Shown here: piece by piece, positions 15,794 through 25,554 of the stretch
Layout of the letters: every line of letters starts with the position of its first letter
Numbering within the stretch: the first letter of the stretch is position 1
Assembly: GCA_040222875.1 (NCBI GenBank)
Contig: JAVKCG010000053.1
Coordinates: 124,001 to 188,000, forward strand
Source of the DNA: JAJCYL01 sp040222875
GTDB taxonomy: Bacteria > Bacteroidota > Bacteroidia > Cytophagales > Cyclobacteriaceae
Direction: 5' to 3'
DNA: 64,000 nt
Notes under the pieces: generated by a model
Seen by the model: only the letters and a program-made list of their open reading frames with translations
Database searches by the model: none
Told to the model about the DNA's origin: nothing
Position numbers and translations under genes: made by a program

Positions 15794-16855
15794 CTATTGC
15801 CCTTGAGAATGCAGTGGAAGTTTAATACAAAACTTTGATCCCTGTCCTGGCCCGTCACTAAACGCTAATAATGCTCCACCCTGTTTTTGCAAGAGGTTTT
15901 TACTCAAATACATACCAATTCCCCCAGATCCTTCGTCGCTAGTGCCTTGCCGGCTGAGCGGTGAGTTATATTCAAATATTTGAGTAACATTATTTTGATC
16001 AAAGCCCAATCCATCATCTGTGACGTCAATGCGGAGTTCGTCATTTACGACTCCGGCACTTACTGCTATTGTGCCGCCCTCATCAGTAAATTTTATGGCA
16101 TTATCTAAAACATTATTGAACACCCTTGATACAACCTCACAATGGATTTTTATAGTGCTATCTTCAATATTCTGAAGTATTGTTAATTTCTTGGCGGTAA
16201 CGGAAATTTTCCTTTCTTCGATTATCGGCTCAATGAAATCTTTAAGGTTTACTTCTTCAATTCCAGAGCCCTGCTGCTCAAGTATGCGACGCTGTTTTAT
16301 GGATTTTAGGGTTTTTTTCAAAAAATTGAGCTGCTCATTTGCCCTGTTTTCAAGCAGTTGGATATGTTTTTGTTTTTCTTTATTTGACTCATCCAATTTC
16401 ATTAATTCCGCTGCACTTAACATCGAATTGAATGAGCTTCTCAAGTCATGGGAAAAGATTGTCAAAATTTCTTCGTGTCCCTTTAGTAGACTATCAAGCT
16501 GCACCAGGGCAAACTGGCTATCTTTCATCAGCGTTCCAATTTCATCACGATAGTATTGAGGTAGTTGGGGCATTTCCTGCTTTATTACGTAATTATTTAC
16601 CGCATTTTTTACAATTCTTACTGGCTCAATTAACCGGCTAATAATCCAAATGGTCACAGTGGTGGCTACCAAAGTTACTATTAGGGTTACAATGAAGATA
16701 TTCATTGCAGTGCCAGTGGGGAGTTGTGAAAAAAGCAGGTACCAAATGAGACCAATCAATGGCATATGAATACCTAAAAAAGTGACTACGATGATTTTTG
16801 AGGTGAAACTCTTATTTATCCACGGAAGGGAAGAAAAGAAACGATAAGTTCTCAT
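15794..16855 (-). CDS. Orphan membrane sensor histidine kinase
   Basis: The 353-residue kinase has two closely spaced membrane segments (about 20-42 and 52-74), leaving almost no periplasmic domain, then a HAMP-like linker (RLIEPVRIVKNAVNNY), HisKA with H136 in IFSHDLRSSFNSML and a HATPase domain with DNAIKFTDEGG and DDGLGFD. The G2 box reads GGIGMYLSKNLL. With no periplasmic sensor it probably senses membrane or cytoplasmic cues or partners another protein. No regulator gene is adjacent. Confidence 0.9.
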   Translation of the reverse strand: MRTYRFFSSLPWINKSFTSKIIVVTFLGIHMPLIGLIWYLLFSQLPTGTAMNIFIVTLIVTLVATTVTIWIISRLIEPVRIVKNAVNNYVIKQEMPQLPQYYRDEIGTLMKDSQFALVQLDSLLKGHEEILTIFSHDLRSSFNSMLSAAELMKLDESNKEKQKHIQLLENRANEQLNFLKKTLKSIKQRRILEQQGSGIEEVNLKDFIEPIIEERKISVTAKKLTILQNIEDSTIKIHCEVVSRVFNNVLDNAIKFTDEGGTIAVSAGVVNDELRIDVTDDGLGFDQNNVTQIFEYNSPLSRQGTSDEGSGGIGMYLSKNLLQKQGGALLAFSDGPGQGSKFCIKLPLHSQGQ

Positions 16856-16952
16856 ACAAACATTTTGATGATTGTAGAAATCTAATCAATCGGTTATAAA
16901 AACCAGAATTTATGAAATGTTGATAGAGACCTACACTTAGCCGATTAATGCA

Positions 16953-19517
16953 CTAAAATTTAAAGTTCACCATCAAATTTGGAGCAAAACCGATGGCGTA
17001 GGTCTCATCGAGTGTGGTATTCTGGCCCCGTGTTATTAAGTTCTTTGAAACTAAGTTTTCTCGATCGTAGACATTTAAAATTGAAAGGCCAATTGAGCCT
17101 ATCCAGGCTTTATTTGGAGGTGTAAAATCGTAGATGGCTGCCAAATCCAATTGATGTTGTGGTGTAAAACGCCCTTCATGAACCTCACTAGGTATAGATC
17201 GGTCCATGCCCTGGGGAGGTTCTCCGCCTTCACCGGGTTGAGGAAAGAAAGTGCTGTTGGTATACACTGGCACCCCACTTGTATGTTGCCAGCCAAGTGA
17301 AAACTTCCATCTGTTCTTAAACCAGGAGCCTGCAACATTTAGGATATGCGGCTGTTCGTAATAGGTGATAAAAGATAACTGGTTAATTTCCGGGAAGTTC
17401 ATTTCTGAATGCATGTAGCTATAACTAACCCAGGCATCCAGATTTGGCCAATGCTTTTTCAGTAAAATATCTACACCTTGAACCTTCAGATCACCTAATC
17501 TGAATTGCTGAACCGGTCGACCCATAGGATCATCAGGATTCGGCTGCCCTCCAACTACACTAAGGTCATCAATAAACTTATCGTAGAATTCAATGTCAAT
17601 AATGAAAACCCTGATTTTCCAGACATTTCCAAACATGAACTGACGGCTAGTGATAACAGGCCTGAAATCATCTGCTAAAAACCAGGTATAGTTTTCAACT
17701 TTGATGTCCTCAAAATCAAAAAAAAGATTTTGAACGATATATTGACTGTAGTGACCATAACTAGACTTCAGCGTCCATTTATCATTAATTGCATAACTGG
17801 CCATTAACCGTGGCTCAATAAATGTTTCACTTGTTGGAGAATAATAATTAGTCCTAAGGCCAACATTGAATGATAAATCATCCGTTGGCCTTGTTTCGAG
17901 ATTTGCTATCCCTGCATGAACCATTGCCTCAGACTCTTCAACAATGTTGGTTGTTGGCTGGTTTGGCCTGTCATTAAACCTTGAACTCAATACATCATGG
18001 TTATTAAGCTGATATCCTAGAGTGATGACAGTTTCGGATTGTTGATCTAAAATCAACTTTAAATCCAGGTTCAATGCGAGATCATTAATTTTTGCGGTGA
18101 AATCATCGGGTATAAATGACGGCCTGTTAGGGAGGTTTTCTTCTAATATGCTACGATACTCGTATGCAGACTTCATCAATGTGAGGTTGGTACTCGTTTT
18201 TGATGACCAGAATTGACGCCATTGAAGGCTTGCACCTTTGTTATTGAGCTCTAGATCACCAGTAAGCACATTACCACGGTCAATATTCTGCACTGCAGAG
18301 TGTCCGGTGTTTTCAATTCCTAAAAAACTAAATAGCATCTGGGCTTTTCCTACATTGTAGACACTTGAAAAATTATAGTCTAGAAAAGTATGATTTTGTT
18401 CTAAGAGAGCAGTATTCGGGTCATTTTCAGAATAAAACAAAGTTCTACCTTGATAAACCAATTCATTTATGGCATCAAGTTTTGGTGTATTCCAGCCATT
18501 AGGATATGATGACCTTACACCACCTGTTATCATAAACTCATCATTTACAGGGAGTTGGAATGCGGCAGTGCCATAATAACTATTTACACCAACTGTAGCA
18601 TTGGCTGAATCAGCAATTGATTTTTTCGTTGCCAGCTTAATTACACCACCAACCCTACCGCCCAAAGTAGGGTCAAAACCGCTGCGGTGAACACTCACTT
18701 CATTCACCACCGAAGGGTTATAAGGAGAAACGGCTCCTAAGTAGTGCCCTTTATGATAAATGGGGATATTATCGAAAAGCAACAAGGTTTGATCTGTGGT
18801 GCCACCTCTCATATGGATGTTTCCGGGTTTACCATTCGGTGAACTGACACCCGGAAGGCTCCTCAAAGCCAACAATAAGTCGCCATCCGTTTCTCCTGGA
18901 AGCAAGGCTAAATCTTCTGATTTAATATTAAGGCTAAAATCAGTGAGATCTGCATTAATGCCAGAGGCGAGATAGTTAGTAATTACTACTTCGTTAAGGG
19001 TTGTAAACCCGAAAACCATTTGGATATCCGAACATTGTTCATTGACCAAATCTTTAACTGTGACTGTCTTATCAGAATATCCGACATATTTAATTGTCAT
19101 GGTTTTCTGAAAAGTGAAGTCAGTCTTAAACCGAATGAAACCATCACTGTCTGAAATAATGTTGGTCGATAAATTATGGCTTACCAGCTGCGCCCCCTGA
19201 AGCGGAGTATCAGTCCCCTCGATCAATATTCTTGCACAAACATCCCGTGAAACCGACTTGACTATATAAATACTGCTGGCTGAGCTTTGTATCTCCAGAC
19301 CCGTCTGGGACTGTAAAACTGATATTTGATTTTGAAGAGATAGGTTGTTGTCCCATTCGGTAACTGTAAGCTCCTCAATCAAGTCATCAGCATAAGAAAA
19401 TGTAATGTTGTGCTTGGCTTCTAATTGTGACAGGGCGTCTCTTAGCGGTAGATTTTGTGCAATTGCAGAATTGCATAAGAACGCAATTGTCCCAAGTAAA
19501 ATTATTGTCCTTAGCAT
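16953..19517 (-). CDS. TonB-dependent receptor with N-terminal STN signalling domain (FecA-like)
   Basis: The 854-residue protein has a signal peptide (to about residue 20), an STN domain (about 22-95: LPLRDALSQLEAKHNITFSY), a carboxypeptidase-regulatory-like beta domain (about 95-165), a plug domain with LRSLPGVSSPNG and NIHMRGGTTDQTLLLFDNIP, and a 22-strand-type outer-membrane barrel ending in NLMVNFKF. The STN domain contacts the FecR anti-sigma protein when ligand binds. It is the last gene of the sigma-FecR-receptor unit, 5 bases after fecR-like. No SusD-type lipoprotein follows, so an iron complex or small solute is as likely as a glycan. Confidence 0.92.
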   Translation of the reverse strand: MLRTIILLGTIAFLCNSAIAQNLPLRDALSQLEAKHNITFSYADDLIEELTVTEWDNNLSLQNQISVLQSQTGLEIQSSASSIYIVKSVSRDVCARILIEGTDTPLQGAQLVSHNLSTNIISDSDGFIRFKTDFTFQKTMTIKYVGYSDKTVTVKDLVNEQCSDIQMVFGFTTLNEVVITNYLASGINADLTDFSLNIKSEDLALLPGETDGDLLLALRSLPGVSSPNGKPGNIHMRGGTTDQTLLLFDNIPIYHKGHYLGAVSPYNPSVVNEVSVHRSGFDPTLGGRVGGVIKLATKKSIADSANATVGVNSYYGTAAFQLPVNDEFMITGGVRSSYPNGWNTPKLDAINELVYQGRTLFYSENDPNTALLEQNHTFLDYNFSSVYNVGKAQMLFSFLGIENTGHSAVQNIDRGNVLTGDLELNNKGASLQWRQFWSSKTSTNLTLMKSAYEYRSILEENLPNRPSFIPDDFTAKINDLALNLDLKLILDQQSETVITLGYQLNNHDVLSSRFNDRPNQPTTNIVEESEAMVHAGIANLETRPTDDLSFNVGLRTNYYSPTSETFIEPRLMASYAINDKWTLKSSYGHYSQYIVQNLFFDFEDIKVENYTWFLADDFRPVITSRQFMFGNVWKIRVFIIDIEFYDKFIDDLSVVGGQPNPDDPMGRPVQQFRLGDLKVQGVDILLKKHWPNLDAWVSYSYMHSEMNFPEINQLSFITYYEQPHILNVAGSWFKNRWKFSLGWQHTSGVPVYTNSTFFPQPGEGGEPPQGMDRSIPSEVHEGRFTPQHQLDLAAIYDFTPPNKAWIGSIGLSILNVYDRENLVSKNLITRGQNTTLDETYAIGFAPNLMVNFKF

Positions 19518-19522
19518 GGTAG

Positions 19523-20428
19523 CTACTTTTCACTGAACGTAACAGCGTTTTCAACACGCTGGTACGTTAACCCCATTGAATTGCTTATTACATCCAACGC
19601 GGCATTAATATCGTTATTAGGGAATGCACCAGTAAATGTCCTGTTAAGGTCTACATTCCCTGAATCAATTTTTATTTTAAAATGACTTTCAAGCAAACGG
19701 AAAACAACCGATAATTTAGCTTGATGTAATCTGGTGACGGCCTGCTGCCAGGTGTGGTTTTCAAATTCGAACAAGCTGTATCCGCTATCTTCTATTCGTA
19801 CGCCTTTACCCTTCATCAGAGTTGCCGTAGCTACATGTGATTCAACCGAAACCCGGCCAGAGTAGCACATCACAGAGGCGAAGTTTTCAAGGCTCTTAAT
19901 TTCGAAAGAAGTGCCTAAAACCTTTACAATGCCAGATTCAAAAGCAACTTCAAAAGGATTGCCTTCTTTTTTCACATCAAAAAATACAGAACCAGTCATC
20001 TCAAGATTCCTTTTACTGTCCCAGTCATTTTTGTCGAAAGTAATGCTTGAAGATGAAGCAAGAAAAACTTTGGATGAATCTGGCAAAACCACTTCTCTGG
20101 TTTCCGCTAACCCTGTACTAATAGTTGTGACCCCGCTGTTGCTTAATATGTAAACTATTGATCCTAATATGATCGTAATGGTGGCTGCCACTCTGAATGC
20201 AGCGGTTTGATACCATGTAACAACTTTTGCTTTCGGTCTACTGCTGACCAGCCTTTCATAACTTTGATCAGTATTTAATTTTGGGAGTGACCAGGTTTCG
20301 ATTTCATTCAAAATTTTTTGATACTGAGGGAACCTCGGATCCTTTTTCAATTGATCCAATTCTTCAGCATTGAGCTCATTATTGAGCCATTTAATCAGTA
20401 GGTCGCTATTTTCAAATTCCTCGTTCAC
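19523..20428 (-). CDS. FecR family anti-sigma factor
   Basis: The 301-residue protein has a cytoplasmic sigma-binding N-terminus (about 1-70), one membrane helix (about 76-95), a periplasmic FecR domain (STGLAETREVVLPDSSKVFL, SGIVKVLGTSFEI) and a C-terminal STN-like DUF4974 region (HFKIKIDSGNVDLNRTFTG). It transmits the state of the TonB receptor STN domain to the ECF sigma factor. The gene sits between the sigma gene (43-base gap) and the receptor gene (5-base gap). Confidence 0.92.
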   Translation of the reverse strand: MNEEFENSDLLIKWLNNELNAEELDQLKKDPRFPQYQKILNEIETWSLPKLNTDQSYERLVSSRPKAKVVTWYQTAAFRVAATITIILGSIVYILSNSGVTTISTGLAETREVVLPDSSKVFLASSSSITFDKNDWDSKRNLEMTGSVFFDVKKEGNPFEVAFESGIVKVLGTSFEIKSLENFASVMCYSGRVSVESHVATATLMKGKGVRIEDSGYSLFEFENHTWQQAVTRLHQAKLSVVFRLLESHFKIKIDSGNVDLNRTFTGAFPNNDINAALDVISNSMGLTYQRVENAVTFSEK

Positions 20429-20471
20429 CCAATTATTAAACAGGTTTAGACATTGGATTTACACCCTCCGC

Positions 20472-20996
20472 TTAAATTTTTCTGTGCTTTAACTCATTTA
20501 GACTATTCCGAAGTTTTTCAAGCGCTTTTACCACCTTCTTATGTACGGCGCTAACGCTTGTGCCCTGCATATCTGCGATTTCCTGAAAAGTCATGTTGTC
20601 CAATTTATGCAACAGAAATACTGTGCGCTGACCCTCCGGTAAATTTCCGATGGCAGTTTCCAATTGTGCTTTAAACTCACTCTCTTGCATTAGAAATTCA
20701 GGGTTTTCGGTTTCATTATTATCCGCAGAGCCCTTCTCAAAGTTCAATACAACTTTTTCATGTTCTACAAGGTTCAGAAAAAGTCTATATGCAGTGGTGA
20801 ACAGGTATGACTTAGCCTTATCGAGTATAACTTTCTTACAGTTTTGCCAAAGTTTGGTGAAGGCCTCATGCATCAAATCTTCTGCTTTTTGCAGATCACC
20901 ACAGCGGTAATACATGAAATTACGCAGCTTTTCAGCGTACTGATTGTACGTATCGCGGTAGTTTTTTTCTTGACAAACTGAGTTGTCGGTGTCCAT
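20472..20996 (-). CDS. ECF-type RNA polymerase sigma factor (FecI-like)
   Basis: The 174-residue protein has sigma region 2 (YRDTYNQYAEKLRNFMYYRC, AEDLMHEAFTKLWQNC) and region 4 (LPEGQRTVFLLHKLDNMTFQ, EIADMQGTSVSAVHKKV). No anti-sigma domain is fused. It would transcribe the downstream receptor genes once released by the FecR-like protein. First gene of the three-gene cell-surface signalling unit. Confidence 0.93.
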   Translation of the reverse strand: MDTDNSVCQEKNYRDTYNQYAEKLRNFMYYRCGDLQKAEDLMHEAFTKLWQNCKKVILDKAKSYLFTTAYRLFLNLVEHEKVVLNFEKGSADNNETENPEFLMQESEFKAQLETAIGNLPEGQRTVFLLHKLDNMTFQEIADMQGTSVSAVHKKVVKALEKLRNSLNELKHRKI

Positions 20997-21061
20997 TTGT
21001 GAAGGTCTGATCAGCAGCTAAAATTCAAACTTAATAAAAGGTAAAGTAAAAGCGGTATTAA

Positions 21062-22597
21062 CTATTGTTGACTTATTGCCTCACCCACCCTTAGGGCATT
21101 GGCAGCTATGGTAAGGCTTGGATTGACGGCCGCTGAAGTTGGCATAAAACTGCCATCTACAACCCACAAATTATCCAAGCTACGAAACTTGCAAAGCCCA
21201 TCCAGGGCTGATGTCTTTGGGTCTGTGCCCATTCTCACAGTGCCCACAGCGTGGGAGAATGTTCTGATGTGATGCACATAGTGGGTTAAAGCACCAGTAC
21301 CATCAATGATTTTTTTCGCAGGCTTAATTAGCAGTGAAAGCGCCTCTTTATCTCTTGAGGAGTATTCATGGCTGATCACAGGTTGTGGAAGGCCATATTT
21401 GTCTTTATTCTTCATATCAACCCAAATTCTATTTTGGCCTTGTGGTTGATCTTCAGCAATGGCCAGTAAACCAGATAGCAACTTTACTGCCTTTCCTAAC
21501 CCTTTACCTAAAATTCCTTTCACTTCATTTTCTACGATCCCGGGATTGGGTGTTGGGATTTGTTGCAGGCTGCCAACTTTGGTGAGGTCAGATTTAAATG
21601 AATTGTGACCAAAATAATAATCCAGAATTGCCAATTGTTTATGGAACCGCTGTTCTTTATCTGCCATACCCGGATAAATGCCAAAAATGATGCAATTGAG
21701 ATGGCGCATCAGGTACCTGCCAATTGCCTCACCACCCGAATTAACCTGGTCTAATCCGGAGGAAAGAATCAAGGATGGTGATCCCAATGCCCCCGCTGAT
21801 AACACAACCTTATCGGCTGAATAGACTAATACTTTCCCTGCCTCTTTATCCAAACATTTAACTGCACATATTTTCTGTCCAGACCTTTCTAGGTCTAAAA
21901 CCAGATGGTTCGGTTTAAGGTCTAATCCCTTTTGGATTAAACTGGGGAGCAGAACCGTTGCAAGGTCATTTTTGGCACTCACAGCGCAAGCGAAGGTGTC
22001 GCATGTGGTGCAGTTTTGGCAAATGGCCCTTGATTTATCATGGTAATTGATGGCCAAGGGCAAGTGAAATGGTTTTAACCCCAGGCGTTCAGCAGATTTT
22101 TTCACCTTCACGGAAATATCAGCCAGCTCACCGGGTCTCTGTGGAAAACTCTGGTTGCGGTGAGGTTCAGTAGGGTCAACCCCACTTTCACCTGAAATAT
22201 TCAGCAGCTTTTCGGCTTCGTCGTAATAGGGCTCTAAATCAGAATACTGAATAGGCCATTCAGCTCCCGAAGCACCAACGATGTCTTTAGGTGGCTGGAA
22301 GTCTTCTTCCCGAAACCGGAACGAAACACCTCCATAATAAACACTTGGGCCACCAACACAAGAGTATTGACCCATTTCAGGTTTGTTGCCCCCAGCTTCA
22401 ACACGCAATGGGTTAGACTTGTCGTATTGGGGCGTAAGCTCTAAAGTTTGATCAGCCTGCCAGTTTTCGGGGCCTCGTTTTACCCAATCCCCCCGCTCAA
22501 GCATGAGCACCTTCATACCTGCACTTACCAGTTTATAGGCTGTCATTGCCCCGCCAAAGCCGCTACCAATTATGATTGCATCATACTTGTTTGACAT
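21062..22597 (-). CDS. GMC family oxidoreductase
   Basis: The 511-residue flavoenzyme has the FAD motif GSGFGG (11-16), GGPSVYYGG (82-90) and the GMC C-terminal domain with catalytic-region His in FSHAVGTVRMGTDP and NPSLTIAANA. A four-Cys cluster, C193, C196, C199 and C204, sits in the middle. GMC relatives with such Cys sets include membrane sugar dehydrogenases and cholesterol-oxidase-like proteins, where the cluster may bind iron-sulfur. Substrate unknown. The start overlaps the end of the flippase-like gene by 17 bases, so the two are co-translated and probably act in one pathway. Confidence 0.88.
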   Translation of the reverse strand: MSNKYDAIIIGSGFGGAMTAYKLVSAGMKVLMLERGDWVKRGPENWQADQTLELTPQYDKSNPLRVEAGGNKPEMGQYSCVGGPSVYYGGVSFRFREEDFQPPKDIVGASGAEWPIQYSDLEPYYDEAEKLLNISGESGVDPTEPHRNQSFPQRPGELADISVKVKKSAERLGLKPFHLPLAINYHDKSRAICQNCTTCDTFACAVSAKNDLATVLLPSLIQKGLDLKPNHLVLDLERSGQKICAVKCLDKEAGKVLVYSADKVVLSAGALGSPSLILSSGLDQVNSGGEAIGRYLMRHLNCIIFGIYPGMADKEQRFHKQLAILDYYFGHNSFKSDLTKVGSLQQIPTPNPGIVENEVKGILGKGLGKAVKLLSGLLAIAEDQPQGQNRIWVDMKNKDKYGLPQPVISHEYSSRDKEALSLLIKPAKKIIDGTGALTHYVHHIRTFSHAVGTVRMGTDPKTSALDGLCKFRSLDNLWVVDGSFMPTSAAVNPSLTIAANALRVGEAISQQ

Positions 22598-23882
22598 CTC
22601 TTGCTATCACTTCAGGTTCAACAGGTGGATTTTCTGGTTCTTTATCGAGGTATTTTTTGGTGATCCGGTAGCCAGCTATACTTAAGGTCAGGTAAGTCAA
22701 CAATTGCCCCCAAGCCATGCCGTATTCCCTGAAGATCAATATCAAAATGAGGGCAGACCCTACACCAACTATTCCAGCGATCACATCCTGCCAAAGTGAT
22801 TCCGTATTTTTCGCATACATGGCAATCACTGAAAATTGGAAATTTGAAATGGTATACAATGCAAACGATGTATATAAAATGCACAAAATGTACCAGCTGT
22901 CGGCATACTTTTCCCCGCCCATAAGTTCCATAATCCAGGGGCTCAGGCATGCCAGCAGAATAGGGATTGGCAGTGTATATAGGAAATAAGTTCTTCCATA
23001 TTTTCTTCGCTCTGCTGGATCAGTTGATTTTGAAAATTTTACAGTTAAGGGTAAGCCAAAAGCTTTGATCACATGCTTTAGCCAGTTTGAACCCTTCCTG
23101 GCAAGTTCGTAATTGGCCAACTGCTCAATGGGCAAAATCACCGCAATCATCAATTGATCAAATTGCTTCATTCCCAGCCTGAAAAACTGACGAACGTAAA
23201 AAGCTATGTATTCACGAAGTAGGGCAATTCCTTTAGCAAATATTGAAGGCTTAATTGAGAATAAGACAAGAGTTTTTCTTAATAATAACATGATGATCAA
23301 GAGATTCAAACCCTTGCCTATCAGGATTCCAACGAAATAGAAATTAATGCCAAAGAGTAAGTAGCAAATAACCGCAGCCACCTGCTCAAGAAACACGCCG
23401 AAAGAGTCAAAAAATGAGTCTGTGCCGAAACGCTCAAGTGATAAAAATAGTGGGGATAAGATGTATAACAGATTTTGTACTAATAAATGAAACCCGGCAA
23501 AAGGAAGGATGAACGCTATATCGAGTTCTTGAAAATTAGCTTGCAAATCATCTACATACAAATAGCCTGAACCGACATAAACACTGGTAAGCACCACGGC
23601 GAGAGATGATCGAATCAGTGTTCCTGGAGCGATGAATTCATCAACCGCTTTTTTGTCCTGACCATCTTGAAGCAAGGGCGGGGCATTACGCAAAACACAG
23701 TAGTAAAGGCCCAGGTCAGTAAAAACTTTTGAAAAGCTCACTGACATGGTATGCAAAGCAATCAACCCAAAAATCACTTTTGGCAATTCATAGGCAAAAT
23801 AGACGGTGAAGAGCAGCGAAAAGACTGCCACAACACCTCTGCCCATCAAGATTCTGATTGCTTTTAAGAGTAGGTCATTCAT
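22581..23882 (-). CDS. Polysaccharide/lipid flippase-like membrane protein (MOP superfamily)
   Basis: From ATG 23882 (MNDLLLKAIRILMGRG) the protein has about 433 residues and some 12 hydrophobic segments in the Wzx/MurJ/PST pattern, with a cytoplasmic C-terminal tail rich in Glu and Pro. Such proteins flip lipid-linked sugars or similar substrates across the inner membrane. An upstream in-frame extension to 23966 is non-hydrophobic and lies in the divergent promoter region, so I rejected it. No glycosyltransferase operon surrounds it; its only partner is the overlapping GMC oxidoreductase, which is unusual. Confidence 0.82.
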   Translation of the reverse strand: MNDLLLKAIRILMGRGVVAVFSLLFTVYFAYELPKVIFGLIALHTMSVSFSKVFTDLGLYYCVLRNAPPLLQDGQDKKAVDEFIAPGTLIRSSLAVVLTSVYVGSGYLYVDDLQANFQELDIAFILPFAGFHLLVQNLLYILSPLFLSLERFGTDSFFDSFGVFLEQVAAVICYLLFGINFYFVGILIGKGLNLLIIMLLLRKTLVLFSIKPSIFAKGIALLREYIAFYVRQFFRLGMKQFDQLMIAVILPIEQLANYELARKGSNWLKHVIKAFGLPLTVKFSKSTDPAERRKYGRTYFLYTLPIPILLACLSPWIMELMGGEKYADSWYILCILYTSFALYTISNFQFSVIAMYAKNTESLWQDVIAGIVGVGSALILILIFREYGMAWGQLLTYLTLSIAGYRITKKYLDKEPENPPVEPEVIARDVKQV

Positions 23883-23972
23883 TCGGGGCGCAAAGGTAAC
23901 TTGAACAAATTTGAAATCATCGCAACCATTCAGGCCGAATGTGTCTATTACATTTGCAGAAAACATATTAAA

Positions 23973-24686
23973 ATGAAGTCATATCAATTAATCTATTTTG
24001 TGGTGTTGGCTGTTATCATGAGTTCATGCCTCTTGGGTGAAGAGTGTGAATCTGGTAAGGGGGCTTTGGTCACCACAGAACTTGACCTTGACCCGATTGA
24101 ATCAATCTCTTTTGGTATCGCCGGAAATCTTATCGTAAAAGAAGGTGCTCAGCAGCAAGTTGAGGTCACAGCACAGCAAAACATGATTGATATTTTGAGA
24201 ACTGATGTTCAGGGTGGTATATGGAACATTGGCTTCACAAAATGCAACGATTTATTCGAAGCATTCACAATTACGGTTACGCTGCCAACAGTAAAGGTGC
24301 TTGCGCTTGCTGGCGCTGGCCAGGTAACTATGGAGGATACAATGACCACTGATTCATTTGATGCCCTTCTAACGGGGTCCGGTATTATGGAAATAAAAGT
24401 GGAAGCGGATGATGTCAATTTAGAGATTACCGGATCAGGAACTTTAAATGCTCAAGGAAGCGCAGAAACTCAGGATGTTATCCTCGCAGGCAGTGGAACA
24501 ATTGACAGCTATAACCTGCCAGCTAAAACTGCCAGGATTACCGTATCAGGTTCGGGCGATGTTTTTGTTGATATCTCCGAACAACTGGATGTCATCATAA
24601 CTGGTAGTGGCAATGTAACCTATCGCAGCGACCCGGTGGTTAATGCAGATATTATTGGTACCGGAGAAGTATTCAAGGCCAATTAA
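23973..24686 (+). CDS. Head GIN domain (DUF2807) lipoprotein
   Basis: From ATG 23973 the product is 237 residues with a lipoprotein signal (MKSYQLIYFVVLAVIMSSC) and a right-handed beta-helix-like putative auto-transporter adhesin head GIN domain. Repeats of the type GSGxxxxxxxxxx are visible: LTGSGIMEIKVEADDVNLEI, ITGSGTLNAQGSAE, LAGSGTIDSYN, VSGSGDVFVDISEQLDVIIT, TGSGNVTYRS. Function of the family is not established. lgt, the enzyme that begins lipoprotein maturation, follows 5 bases downstream. Confidence 0.88.
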   Translation: MKSYQLIYFVVLAVIMSSCLLGEECESGKGALVTTELDLDPIESISFGIAGNLIVKEGAQQQVEVTAQQNMIDILRTDVQGGIWNIGFTKCNDLFEAFTITVTLPTVKVLALAGAGQVTMEDTMTTDSFDALLTGSGIMEIKVEADDVNLEITGSGTLNAQGSAETQDVILAGSGTIDSYNLPAKTARITVSGSGDVFVDISEQLDVIITGSGNVTYRSDPVVNADIIGTGEVFKAN

Positions 24687-24691
24687 AATCA

Positions 24692-25489
24692 ATGCACCCC
24701 GTTCTTTTCGAATTTGATTTATTTGGGTTGAATATACCCCTTTATAGCTATGGTGTCATGATCATGTTTGGCGCCATTGCCGCTCATCTATACATAGGAA
24801 CACAGGCCAAAAAACAATTAAATATTGATGCCGAAAAAACCCAGGCTTTGACCAGGATAATAATTTTCACTGCATTCATTGGCGGAAAATTGTTGTTCTA
24901 TATGGAAGACCCGGCTTACTATTTTGCATCTGTTGACCGCTTGCTTAAAAATTTCAGGACGGGATTTGTTTTCTACGGATCGTTACTTTTTGCTGTGCCT
25001 TCTGTCATTTGGTTTTTCAGGAAAAACCAACTTCCTGTATTGCCGATGCTGGATATCGTAGCAGTAGCGGGAGTTATCCTTCATGCTTTCGGAAGGATGG
25101 GCTGCTTTTTGGCTGGTTGCTGTTATGGCCTTCCCACAGATGGGCCACTTTATGTTGAGTTCACCAACGAACTTTCAAAGGCCCCTTTAAACCAACATTT
25201 GCATCCGACCCAACTATACAGCATCACTTTATTACTGTGCATTTTGGTTGTACTGCTGATGTTTAAACGGCATCAGCGGTTTACAGGGCAACTTTTCCTT
25301 ATCTACATTGCCCTCTATGCAATTGGGAGGGGAATAATCGAAGTTTTTCGGGGCGATGAGGAGCGTGGTTATATCATTCAGGATTATTTGACGCACAGCC
25401 AGTTTATCTCGTTGATGTTGGTTGGGGTGGTGATTTGGTATTATATAAAGTTAGAACGAAATAAAGCGAAGTCTACATCTGCCAGTTGA
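24692..25489 (+). CDS. lgt: Prolipoprotein diacylglyceryl transferase
   Basis: The 265-residue inner-membrane enzyme transfers diacylglycerol from phosphatidylglycerol to the lipobox Cys. The Lgt signature HAFGRMGCFLAGCCYG begins at H131 with R135, and IPLYSYGVM (15-23) and YAIGRGIIEVFRGDE are also conserved. Seven or so membrane segments fit the family. Immediately downstream of the DUF2807 lipoprotein gene, possibly co-transcribed with it. Confidence 0.94.
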   Translation: MHPVLFEFDLFGLNIPLYSYGVMIMFGAIAAHLYIGTQAKKQLNIDAEKTQALTRIIIFTAFIGGKLLFYMEDPAYYFASVDRLLKNFRTGFVFYGSLLFAVPSVIWFFRKNQLPVLPMLDIVAVAGVILHAFGRMGCFLAGCCYGLPTDGPLYVEFTNELSKAPLNQHLHPTQLYSITLLLCILVVLLMFKRHQRFTGQLFLIYIALYAIGRGIIEVFRGDEERGYIIQDYLTHSQFISLMLVGVVIWYYIKLERNKAKSTSAS

Positions 25490-25515
25490 ATTCTCTCTAC
25501 AATCCCCTAACTTTG
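25486..25515 (+). promoter_or_regulatory. Probable Bacteroidota-type promoter
   Basis: TTG at 25486-25488 and TAACTTTG at 25508-25515 are 19 bases apart, matching the -33/-7 arrangement with one imperfect base in the -33 box. The promoter overlaps the lgt stop and would start a transcript about 40 bases before the membrane gene at 25555. Confidence 0.6.
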
Positions 25516-25554
25516 CGGCTTTAAAATTTAAGGCATCACTCCAATAAAATTTCC

